A DNA stretch of 64,000 bases from Sphagnum compactum. Lineage: Eukaryota > Bryophyta > Sphagnopsida > Sphagnales. Position 1 is the stretch's first letter. Each line of letters opens with the position of its first letter. The notes beneath the pieces are model-generated. The model had not been told where the DNA came from, ran no database searches, and was given only the letters and a program-made list of their open reading frames with translations. The stretch is taken from contig OZ234503.1 of assembly GCA_965153455.1 (NCBI GenBank), forward strand, positions 9,243,118 through 9,307,117, given 5' to 3'. The position numbers and the translations under genes were made by a program. Positions 48,158 through 59,279 of the stretch are shown here, in pieces.

Positions 48158-49499
48158 ACGATGGAGCTTTACCCTACACATAATATTTACACAAGTAATA
48201 ACCGACACATGGGGAGCAACGACTAGATGTCCAACAAAACATTATACACATGAGCACATGACAATTTCAAACATTTTACCAAAAAGTTTAACAAAGATAG
48301 AAAGAAACCCGTCCACACCTATAGTAACAGGTTTAAATCATTCCTATAGTGGCAAATGTAACTAGTGTCCAACGACGTACAACAAGCTTGATTGAATTTT
48401 GTTTCAATTACGTTGAAGGCAAAGTAATAAAAAAAGAACATTATGAGGAGCACTCACTACTATCATTGCAATGACTAGTAGTTGCTATTAAGTACTTTTA
48501 TGGATGTTGTTCAACATTCGACCTTGAAAGAGGGGTAGATTGTTACCAAAATGATAAGGACTTCATCATACATTGTAATAGACCTCTCAGATGGGTAACA
48601 TTCTTCTTCCCATTTTGATATTATGTATTAGATCAGATAATAGGCATTGGGAGAAACTGGCCAAGTGGCAGGCAGCCACCACAAGCAGGCTCTGTCCAAT
48701 TGCCATTACATGCTGTAATCAGCACTCAAGGGAGATTATGCCACATCATTAGCAACCACATCATTATCTCTCAATGGTGTTCTATATACCAGTCACATGC
48801 ATTTGAAAGAGCCATTGATGCTAAGAAGCTTAAGGTGATGGGCAAACTCTCTCCTGAGTGACAATTCTAATTCATGGACAGCTTGGGCAAAAGCCTAAAA
48901 GAAGAGCTAAAGAATGTCTAACCAGATTGAGTGTGGGCAGAAGCCTAAAAGAAGAGCTACAGAATGTCTAACCAGATTGAGAGTGGGCAGAACAATTCAC
49001 AGAGTCTGTCAACTACACTTGAAAAACTTCATATATTTTGGAAAGAGTACCTATCAAAGCAAAGAAATTTCCTGGCCACAATTGATGGATGCATCAACGC
49101 TTAAGCCTATGCACTACCCCTGCAAATAAGCACACCATCAAAACTAGTGGCCAACCCAAGGCATACAAACCCACTTTCTGTTTCACCTCAATCACACTCA
49201 ATAGCTGTGGTCATGATCTATGTTGCTGTAGCAGTTTACTGGGAACTATACCCAGAATAGATAAGTTTCAGAAACTGTCCTATAAACAGTGCTAGCAAAC
49301 AGGCTATCAACTCTGGACACACTTCATTATTTACATTAGAAAGCTGGAAATGATCTGTTACTGCAGAAGTACAACTATCTGCTTTCTAGTTACCACTATT
49401 ATTATGATTCCAATCCTGAGATGTCACATTTGAAATGACAAACTTCGGAGCCTTGGGTATGCACATCTGCAACTCACCAAGCATTTGGTGACCAACCCA

Positions 49500-52400
49500 T
49501 CACTCTGCTGCTTTGCCTTTCCTCCTACTTACACTCTCACCATCACTACAACCATCAGTTTCCATCAAATAGCACAGCATATTGCTGATGTGGTCACCAA
49601 AAATGCTGTGAGCTTCCATCACTCGCAAATAGCTGAACCCCATCGAAAGCAGCTTCCGGACATTGCTGGAAACTGCTCCCTCTGCACCTCCTGTCGATGT
49701 TGCTGGGATGCTGCCAGCACGGGCAATAGTTTGTCGACTGCCAGACTGTGCACCACTTGCAGTTCTGGGGCTCCTGGCTGCCACATAACCTTCCCCAACT
49801 CAATGGTTAAACTTGCATGGACCAGAGGAGATACTTCTGGTAAGGACAGCAAAAAATGATAACAGAGGATGGACAAGGACACAAGGTTTAAGTATACGCC
49901 TCAGTCTACTGCCTGTGACCTGCTCCAGAGCAAGAAACATGGAGCATGTGGGCTGAACTACTACATGTGTATCCATCTCCCTCATCATTGAGTGACTAAA
50001 AAGACATTAAGTCTTACCCTAAAACAGTTAACTCTCTTTGAGAAAGATGTCCACTTCACTGTCAAGGAGTTAAGTGCTTACTGGTCCCAGAAGAAGAGGG
50101 CTCTGCACCTGCAGATGTGGATGTCTCTTCTTGCCAAGGAAGACGAAGACGAGAATTTTCTGCTGCTAGAAATTCAGCACGCGAAGTTTCCATAACCATG
50201 TGCTCAATCTCTTTCTCTGTCCGTTCCATGTCTGAGTAGAAGCGTCCCTCAGCAAGAAGTGCCTGAACATCCAGTCCATGGACATCACATTACTCAATTC
50301 TCAATAATAAATCCTGCTAAAGCTAAGCACACCCACTTCACAGACATATCTCACCTTATCAATTTGTTGCTCCTGTTGTGCCTTAAGTGCAGCCTTCACC
50401 TGTTCAGTGTCTACATTCCGCTGTGCCCATCACCCATCCATCCCTTCATTCATTTAGTCACACAGCTCTGAGTCATCCAAATTTGATTGCTGCAACCTTG
50501 TGGATGTGCACACTACCCATAAACCCAGCTCGGTTGTACCATAAAGAGTTCCAGCAGAGGAGCACAAGAGAGAGAGTGAAGCAAACAGAAAGGTGGCAAG
50601 TAACCTCTCTAGAAGGACTCATTACATCAGCTTGAACTAAAAGAAATTGCTTGGGCTTCCTGAACAGAATGGAAAACAAAGAGAGGTGCCTACCCCACAC
50701 AGGCTACCAAAACCAAGGCCTGCCCCCACAGCTGGGTTACATGGATCCAAAAGAGAATTGTAGTGATTGCTGCGATGATAGCTGAGCCGGATGGGTGGCA
50801 AGTCAGTCTCATAACTCCCATGGAAGATATTGATGGGTTCTGCACATAAGACGAGTGCACAATGCAATTTAGTGTACTTATGCCAATGAACATTACAAGT
50901 TGCCACCTTTTTTGGTTGGCTCACTGTTGATAAAATCCCATGATGTTATTGAGTTGGGGACAATTGCAAGAAAGGCACACATGTGGTACCTGTACTGTAA
51001 GAGTAGATGTGGATGGGCCGATTGTACATCTCAGCCATTGCTTGAATTTCCAAGTTGTTTCCATAAACCTTCACAGACAAGAATGTCAATAAAGCTTCCT
51101 GTAAGATGTGCAACAGAGATAGGCCAAACAGAATGGAATAAAAGATGTATGATGATCATATAACATTAGTGGGAGAAACCTCCAATTTCTAGCCCTCCAT
51201 TAGTGGCAAATGTCTTCACCTGATCCCTGCGCTTCCTTTTGCAGTATGCTGTGAAACTCTCTGTCACAAAATGTGAGAAGTGGTCCCTCTCCTTCTCCTG
51301 CAGTACAGCAGAGAAGCATCAGCTATTCTGTGGCTCAATTCTTCTTTGACAACACAAGAAAAACTTGCAAAGGAAGTCTCCATCTCATGTGCAACATATA
51401 TCTATTAAGAAATGTGGAGAACCCAAGGAACAAAGCATACCATGTAGTCAATACATAGCTGTCGAGTCTCACTGTACATCTCAGCATCCCCATAGACCTG
51501 ATCTGCAACAGCCCGAAATAGACAATTCCCATCCTCAGCCATCCACCTCACCTCCAAGCTTTTCACACGCCGCAGTTCATTCTCAAATTGACGTTCCCGC
51601 TCCCCCTGCATCATGGACACCATGAACCAAAAAATTCATGAACTAAGCAGAGAATGCTTCAACCGCCAACAAGAAGTCCTAGTCACCATTCACACTGAAG
51701 CCCAAATTTATGTAAGAGCAGTTCCCAAAAGAAACACAGTCTCTCCATCTCCACCCTTGGAAGCAAACTCTGAGCACATACTTACATTATCTTCATAGCC
51801 AGATGGGCCTGAACTCCAGGGACCTTGCTCATCAGCACTATTGTAACCATCTCCTTCTCCATATGCCCGTGGAGATGTAGGTCTCGAGCTGTTTGGGGAA
51901 TTGCGTGAGACTTTCACAGCCCTCGGAATGCGCCAGTAAGTGACTCCGCCTCTTGTCCCACTGGATGCTGATGGCCCCCCCACCAATCCACTCCTCCTGG
52001 AACTACTACTGCTTGGTAAGAACGGGACAGATGAAGTTGGTGCTGCTGCTGACAAGTAAGAGCAGCCAATGGCCTCTGATGACACATTGGGGTTGCCCAC
52101 TGCTCTTCCCCAGTCATTCTCTTCATGACTTCTCAGAATTGTATGTGCTCCTCCACCTGACAGTGAAGGTGAAGAGTAACCAGACAGAGGTGGCAAGGCT
52201 GGAGTGTGTGTTACCGACTGCACTTGAGAAGAAGGTGGGTATGGAACTGCCGGCACAGACAAAGGCTGGCCAAAACCTAAGGACAAGATGGGTGGAGAAG
52301 GCGACTGTATGGCATTCTGCACAGAACTGTAATCACCCTGCAGAGTACTTGATGGCACTATCACAGCATCTTCCTGCTTTCTTTGGCCTGTTGAGGAGGT

Positions 52401-53051
52401 AGTAATAGTAGTGACTCCAGGTGCTGCTGCCAAATCCTCAGAACACAAACTGAGCTTCTCAAATGAATTGACCCCTTTCTCCCCATCAACAACAGAAACC
52501 TTGGCAACAACTTCTGCAGTTCTTCCTAAATCATCTCCCACCTTCAAGTGCTGCTGTCCATGGACATCTGTTGCAACCTCTTCTTGCAGTCTCTCAGGTG
52601 CAGCAAATTGCAAATGAGATATGAATTCTAGTTCTTTCAGATCTTCTTGCAAGTCCTCACTGCCATGCACATGATGATCCAGAGCAACTCCAGTAGAATG
52701 GACCTGGGATTCAACCAAATGGACATCACCATTTTCTCCTCCATTTGCAGCATCCAAGAGAGAAGAAGAAAAGCATTCTTGAAGGGCTTCATTGATGTTG
52801 TTATCTGCAACAACAACTAGGGTTTGGAGCTGCTCCACATCATTGAAGCTCTGATGAACTTCTGGTCCTTCATGTTGTTGGGTACATGGGAGGGGGGGAG
52901 TAGAGGAAGACGAAAAAGCTGGCCCTGATGAAGGAAGAACAGCTGATGAAGAAACTGAGGAGGAGGGAGGAAGAGCAGCAGAAGGCGGTCGAGATTGTGA
53001 TGAAGAATTTGCTGCAGGTCCAGAGCCTCGTTGTACAACCACACGAGTCAT
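49500..53051 (-). CDS. OTLD1: OTU-family deubiquitinase, OTLD1-like, eight coding exons
   Basis: Exons: 53051-51786, 51605-51441, 51297-51220, 51068-50990, 50839-50694, 50420-50355, 50262-50082 and about 49798 (or 49789) to 49500. Nearly all sites are canonical (e.g. AAT|GTAAGT; TGATGCAG|GGGG), and the protein is about 756-759 residues. It opens MTRVVVQRGSG, close to the start of Arabidopsis OTLD1. A long Ser/Pro-rich low-complexity region fills exon 1. The OTU protease core runs over exons 2-5 with the catalytic Cys450 in MAEDGNCLFRAVADQVYGD (Asp447 before it), then RDHFSHFVTESF and VYGNNLEIQAMAEMYNRPIH, and the catalytic His555 in SNHYNSLLDP. LLAEGRFYSDMERTEKEIEH and a C-terminal UBA-like SMGFSYLRVMEAHSIFGDH segment follow. 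The protein should remove ubiquitin from substrates; the Arabidopsis homologue is known for histone H2B deubiquitination. The last acceptor is uncertain: the strongest one (ending at 49837) gives the wrong frame. Confidence 0.93.
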
Positions 53052-53400
53052 TGCCCTCCCCCCACAATCAACCTCTCTCTCTTCTTCTAACACAGCATTT
53101 TTATTTTTTCATTACACAAAAAACACTGCACCTTTCCACCTCCGATCCAACACCCGCATGAAAAACATGAATCTGTACCTCAGAAAATCCTGAACCCTAA
53201 CTCTGCACAAAGTTTCCTCTGCACACAGTTTCCTCCAAGAAAGACTTGCTTCCTTCTCCTCCAGCATCCAATATCCAAGCATCTAAACACTCGCAAAAAA
53301 AGAAACCCCCCCAAATCTTCTTTCTATCAATCCCCACGAACCTCAGCTGCTCTTCCTCCTCCTCCTCCTCCTCCTCTTCGTCTTCTTCCTCTCTTTGTAT
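53052..53400 (-). promoter_or_regulatory. probable 5' UTR/promoter of the OTLD1-like gene, with a GAG-repeat tract
   Basis: Directly upstream of the ATG. A run of CTC triplets on the plus strand (about 53349-53395), which is GAG repeats in transcript sense, is typical of plant leaders. No TATA box or transcription start can be fixed by eye. Confidence 0.45.
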
Positions 53401-53956
53401 CTCTCTATCTCTCTTCCTTTCTCTGGGTTTTCCTCCCTCAGCAATTCTTCAATCATACCCAAAACTCCGTATTCTCGAAAAACAACTCCGTTGTTCAAAC
53501 CTCTATCTCTCAGTAATCCTTTTGGGAGTTTCTTTATGGGTTCTTCTTTGGAGCGAGCATCCGGATTGCGGAAACCGAAGCTTTTTTTTTCTTTTGTTAC
53601 TGGGAGCGGCGAGGAAAGTTTCAACAATGGAAACTTTTTTGCCTTCCTTCTGCCACAGAAAGAGTAATAAGTACCCAATCATGCACGAGTAAGTTAGCGC
53701 AAGAAAGAAAGTGGGAAAGAGCCCCGCCTGTATGCATGTATCTATGGCAGAATATTCTAGACAGCAAAGACTTGATGAAGACAGAATCCGTCGGGACTTG
53801 AAAGATCGAGACATTAAATAACGCACCACCACGGGAGCTGCTTCTGTACCGCGACCACACACAAGAAACTTCGGAAGCGCGCGACGACGTCAGGGAGACC
53901 GACACGCACAGACAGCACCGTGCACGCCCCACCTGCGCGGATGGAATTTGATCCGC

Positions 53957-53982
53957 GGAGAGAGAGAGAGAGAGAGAGACGG
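53957..53982. repeat. (GA)n microsatellite
   Basis: A run of about 20 bp of alternating G and A, just left of the minisatellite that follows. Confidence 0.85.
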
Positions 53983-54566
53983 GCAGCAGAAATTCCAGCG
54001 GCAGGAAAGAAAATAACCCCTCCGGGCAGAAGCCTTTCAACGGGCAGAACATAAAAATAATATCTCCGGGGTGAAGTCTTTCCACGGGCAGTAAATAGTA
54101 ATGTATCCGAGCAAAAGTCTTCCCACAGGCAGGAAATAAAATAATATTTCCGTGCAGAAGCCTTTTCAGCGGGCAGGAAAGAAAATAATATCTCCAGCAG
54201 AAGCCTTTCTGCGGGCAGGAAAGAAAATCATATATCGGTGCAGAACCCTTGCATAGGACAGGAAAGAAAATCATATCTCCCGGGCAGACGCCTTTTTTCG
54301 GGCAGGAAAAAAAGCTCAACCGGGCAGACGCCTTTTTGCGGGCAGGAAATAAAATAGCTCAACCGGGCAGACCCTTTATTCGGGCAGGAAATAAAATAAC
54401 TCATCCGGGCAGAAGACTTCAACGAACAGGAAATTAAAACATCCGGGCAGAAGCCTTTCAACGGGCACAAAAAATATTTTCCGGGCAGAAACCTTTCAAC
54501 GGGCACAAAACAATATTTTCCGGGCAGGAAAGAAAATAATCTCTCCAGGCAGAAGCATGACTACAC
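53981..54566. repeat. 13-unit minisatellite upstream of the OTLD1-like gene
   Basis: Units of about 38-45 bp of the form GGGCAGGAAAGAAAATAAT plus ATCTCCGGGCAGAAGCCTTT and a short link (CAAC, CCAC or TTC) are repeated about thirteen times. Each unit carries two GGGCAG words. Units at 54280-54400 are most alike. Minus-strand frames such as 53621-54319 run through it because the unit lacks stops there; they are not genes. Confidence 0.9.
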
Positions 54567-54569
54567 TAA

Positions 54570-57500
54570 TTAGTTGGAATTCAAACTAGAAAAAGTTTAA
54601 AAGTTTAAACACTATTATATTTCCAAAATATTTCCAAATTTTGGTCCAAAAAAGTGACGAAATTTAGTTGAAAAAAAATCACTGCACCATATCCAATTTC
54701 GGTTTTTTTTTTTTTTTTTTCACTCAAGTATATGAGGTAGGTGGATTGGGCGATCATCCACAAGAGGACTTAGCCAAATTTGGCAAATTTGGCAAAAGGT
54801 CAGAGAAAAGTTTTTTAAAATTTCAGACCCGGCCATATACTCACCATATGACAGAACTTATGGTCTAAATTAGTGATTTCAACTTCTTTATTTTTCCGTT
54901 GAAATATGGCGAGTTCAGGGGAACATTTCCGAAAAAACATTGTTTGCTTACAATTTGCAGCCCCTCTTTTTTTTTGGTCACCAAGTAGCAAAATTTTGCC
55001 CCAATTTTATTTTTATTTTCTTAAACATATGCAAAAGAGTTTTACAACATGTATTATTGGGTTGTATGAATGATGAATTATCGATGTATTGACAGAGAAT
55101 GTATCATTTCATGTTTATTCGCTCTAAAGGGAAAGTGTAGGGGGAACACCCCAGGACGAGGGCATTACCGGAGCTGGGACAGGCGACAGCCGACTACTGG
55201 CCCAATTCCAGTAATTTCCAAATGTCCAATTACCCCACCAAAAAGATGCTGAAAAAACTTAGAAAACCCCTTAGAAAACAAAAGATCTTGTTCATGGAAT
55301 AGAAGAAATTTCTTCAAGAGTGAAATAACGGCTAAAGTGATGAGAATTTATGATTTTGAACATGGCTTCCCAATGCACTAGAAATTTATTTTTTGGTAGG
55401 TCTTACACCTCTCAACACACATTTATTTTGGGAGTGCCTCGTTCTGAGGGTGTTACCCGACATAAAACACCAATAGAAATTTTTTTAATAAATTTTTTCT
55501 CATGATGTGCACCTGATAATATCAAGGGAAGGAAAAAAAAAAGGGGGGGAAGGCATTTCGTTTTCCTAATCCTTTAGGAGAGGAAAAATTCCACTTTGTA
55601 ATGTGCCCTCCCAATACACTAGAAATTTTCTGCTAGTGCTTTACAGCTATGAAACCATGTAGTTTTCACTTACCTTGGGTTAACCAGCACCTACACTGGT
55701 ACCATGGTAAAACCCCAAAGTTTTTTGGGTTGCTTGTAAAGCATTTATTAGTAAGTACCCCATCATTTAGACTCAATTAGGGCCTTTGAGACCAAATTTA
55801 ACATTTACGGGGTGAAATATAGCCTCTATGAGGCCTCGAGCAAGAAGGTGAAGGTACCCGGTGTAGGTGCCAGTTTTGCCAATGGAAGTGGTCGTTTCAG
55901 GGATCCAAGGGGCACTTATTTTGGGGACATTCAGTTCCTTGGGCATTATTACCCTACACATAAAATGACAGCCTTTGCCCCCCAATATACAGTCTTTGAT
56001 TTGCACTGAAAGTTTCCTCTAGATAGTTAATGATTTGTAAGATGGTTGTGTAATTTGTTCTTGTGCAATGAGTCACTTGCAAATTTGGAAATGAAAGATG
56101 GAAACTAGTTGAATTGGGAAGGGAGGCAGAAAGTATATCGTGTATCCATGAATGGTATGATACATGGTGGAATGTATCTATTATTTATCGAAATCAGTCA
56201 TCGAAAAGCATGTGAAGTACCATAGACATACCTACCGATTCTCCATTGATTCATATTCTTTCACACGGCCAAGTGATTGTACCACCAGACTTTGCCTGGC
56301 CAAAGTTTTATGGCAAGCCAAGGCATACCTACCGCTTCCATCTCCATTAATTCATGTTCTTTGGAAAGGGCCAAACTATTGTGCCACCAGAATTGGCCTT
56401 GCCGAAGGTTTAGGGCAAGCAAGTGTTTTTTTTTCTTTGGGTCAATTCTGTGATGCAACCAAAGTGGTAATAATCCACAGAAATATTTAGCCAATTTTTG
56501 TAAATATGGAAATAAAATATTTAGACATCCTTCTATATATTTTGCTTGAACCATGTGTAAAAGTATGGCAAGTTTTCTCCCTTTTTTTTCGAATTCTGGC
56601 TATTGGAAATTTCAAATAGCACTTGATTTTAGCACCTTTAACTTTTAATATAGCTTTTTGGTTATATATGGCCAGCAAAAAAAAAGGTAAGTAATACTTT
56701 TGCATGTCATAAAATTCTGTAAGAAGAATAACAGAAAAATAAACAAACGTACCTATCACAAGAAAGGTAGGCTGCACCTATCATGGAGAACATGATTGAT
56801 TGCCTTTGATAAAGCCCCAAGGTGGTGACATTCTCAAAATAATGGGGCCTACAACAACTGGTAGCGGAGTCCAGCCCCACATTTTGGGGGAGTCCCCCAA
56901 CTCATGCACCTTACCCGAGGTAAAGTGGGAGACAAACCTTATCATAAGCCTAAGCATATGTAAATCACCAGGCAGTAGGAGTAGGAGGGTTACACCCACC
57001 ATTTGGGTGTGAGAAGGACCTTACACCTACTTAAGGGAACTTGTGCTTGTAAATAGTTATTGTAAGGTCTCTCCCACTCCTAAATAGTAGGTGTAAGGTC
57101 CCTCCCTTTTTTTTTAGGAGGGATATTCACAAGCCATAAGGTGCCCTCCTAATAAACAAGGAAATTTTTGGTTTTTTTTCTTTTCTTTTGGGTTCATGTG
57201 TCTAGCTCTGGGGACAGCTAACATAGTAGAGTATCTGACTAAAGGTGCATTCACAAGGGTGGGGTGGTTCCCAAAATAAGAGGCTTAGGATAGGATGTTA
57301 GCCAAGTCCAACCTCACATTTTGAGAATGTCTCTCACTTGTGGACTTTTACCCATTCTAAAGCATAAAAGCAAACTTTATTGGGAACCTAAACATATGTA
57401 GATCATGAAGAATAGGAAAGGAGGGATCTTCTGCTCCCTCTTAAGCACTAGTTATAAGATCATTTTTTTGTCTTTGGGAAGCATATTCACAAAAATAAGG

Positions 57501-59270
57501 TGCTTTCCAAACGCATTAGGAAAAAAAATTTAGGTGTTACAATTTGAGTTATCAAGAATTCAAAACTTGTAGGAGGGGAATAAGTAATAACCAATGTTGG
57601 GTGATTCTTAGAAATGAGGTGAGAATGAACAAGTTTTCAAGCCAGTTCTCCCCATGAAACTTGATGCATATCACAAATGACAATATCATGGGTGAAAACC
57701 AACCTACCAGTTCTCAAGTATTTAAGTTTTTAAAAGTTGAAACCTTTCCTTCCTAATAGGAAATATCTGATTTTGGTTCTCAATTATAGGGGTCTAAGGT
57801 GTATGTTGAAATAGAGGTCTAAGGTGGTTGGTAAGGCCTAGGTTTAGATTTAAAGCTAGGTTTTATGGTAGGAAAAGCAACCCAAAAGGGATTAGGGTTT
57901 AAGGCAACATCACGCAACCATTGTGTTGCCCAAAATCATTGTCTCCACTCTCCACCAATATAAAGGGGTCATGAAAATGCTTGGACCCAACTTTTTTATT
58001 CTCATTTGCTTGTTGATTTGCAATTCCTACTCCTTGACATCGTTTATTGTGACGTGCATTTTGTTGTAAATAATGTGTTTTTTTATGTGTTTTATGTTTA
58101 TAGTTTAGTTGTTAGTTTGTAGTTCATCCTTTGCTATTTTTTTTTTGCTCCTTTCCTACTTTAAACTTATTAATTCATTGCTTACTAGCTATCCCATTGT
58201 TATTATTTTGTTTTTTCGTCACTTGTTGTTCAATTGTTTATTGTTTAACTACATGTTACTTCAAGCAACAACATCAACCTCTTGCACACTCGGTACCTTT
58301 CTAACCTTGTTCTTGTTTTTCTGTTGTTTATTGTTCCATTGTTTCATTTTTTCTTGGATTAATACATCCCTCCCCCAATGTATGTGCAAGGATGGAATAG
58401 TGAACTTCAAGTCACAACCTCTCCAAGTTCAATAGTTTTAAACTTTTTTTTTTATTTTTCGGTTTTTTAATTTCTTGTTTGTGATATTAAATTTTTTTTC
58501 ATTTGTGTTTATGTTTGTTTTGTACATTTATTTTTAATGTGCATTTACAAATAAAATACTATTGTATGTTGTGAGTTGTGCAAGGATTTTTTACTATTAA
58601 AAGAAAGTTGCATCATACATACTACATTTGCATTTATTTCATGATGCATACAAGTGAGTAATTTTGTAAATGATTATAAATGTTTTGAGTTTTGGATTTG
58701 TTTTTCCCTAGGCTATTAATCAAATTAAAGTACTAAATCATAAACCCCTTTGTGAAACATATTAGTTTTGGTCTCTCCACCCCATCAATATTTTTTTATG
58801 AAAATTGTTTTATTTGAAAATGGAATAATGAAATAAAAATGAAAATGTAACAATAATTGCAAATGAGTTTTGCAATTTTTTTCCCAATGACCCACAATCT
58901 TGGTTTTTTTTGGTTCTTGTCACAATCCTAAAGAAATAGCAAAGGAACAACAAAAATATATATAAATAAATATAAATGCATTGTAAGTGTGAACGTGTCA
59001 ATACTTATTGGCTAGTCATTCACCAATAATATGTTTTCAAAATATATTTTTTAAAGCAAAAGATTAAATCTAGGTGTCTTTCTAATATTGATGTTGGGTG
59101 TTACATTAGTTGGGTAGTCCAAAGAATAGAAAATTATAAGTTTTTGGGCCCCTAATTCTTGTACAATAGTTCTTTTAAAAGTATATAAGTTGTGTCAAAC
59201 CCAGTAGAGTAAAGATGATGATGTCAAAAATTATGTCAAAATTAAAGTGTTTAGGTTTCACTTAGGCCTT
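54570..59270. other. spacer with dispersed repeat relics, no gene recognised
   Basis: Contains a long T run (about 54703-54720) and several diverged copies of the dispersed hairpin repeat (below). Between 57.5 and 59.2 kb only AT-rich DNA with short frames is seen. Confidence 0.45.
55390..57500. repeat. cluster of dispersed hairpin-repeat copies
   Basis: At least four diverged copies are visible near 55390-55640, 55890-55990, 56800-57030 and 57240-57500. Shared marks are a CATTCYCAAAATAAxGGGCCT half, an inverse CCCCACATTTTGGGRATGTC half, then TTACCC, a GTAGGAGTAGGAGGG block and a tail like GGTGCCCTCCxAATRCACTAGGAAAT. The same motifs occur at 10150-10345 and inside the large duplication at 21250-21500. 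Confidence 0.6.
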
Positions 59271-59279
59271 TGTCATCCT

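Larger units (their letters stand above)
42488..50550. repeat. right copy (X2) of the 8.1-kb direct duplication
   Basis: This is the copy contiguous with the complete OTLD1-like gene. It holds that gene's exons 6-8 and about 7 kb of AT-rich downstream flank, and its right end falls in the intron between exons 5 and 6 (50693-50421). It starts at AAAGGATTATAATTG after ACACAC and ends at ATAAAGAGTT before CCAGCAGAGG. Its flank to the left differs completely from that of the other copy. Inferred to be the parental copy. Confidence 0.95.

Noticed and set aside
15784-50550. Two 8-kb direct repeats read as the LTRs of a giant retrotransposon
   Set aside because: The repeats contain host gene exons, lack TG...CA ends and primer-binding or polypurine sites, and the interior has no gag-pol. 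The right repeat continues into a complete gene.
53052-53093. N-terminal extension of the OTLD1-like protein beginning at 53093
   Set aside because: The extension begins with GTG; the ATG at 53051 gives the MTRVVVQRG start that matches the family.
53621-54319. 232-codon minus-strand frame with repeated FFSCPxKG peptide
   Set aside because: It follows the GGGCAG minisatellite and starts at no convincing site; the periodic peptide is a by-product of the repeat.
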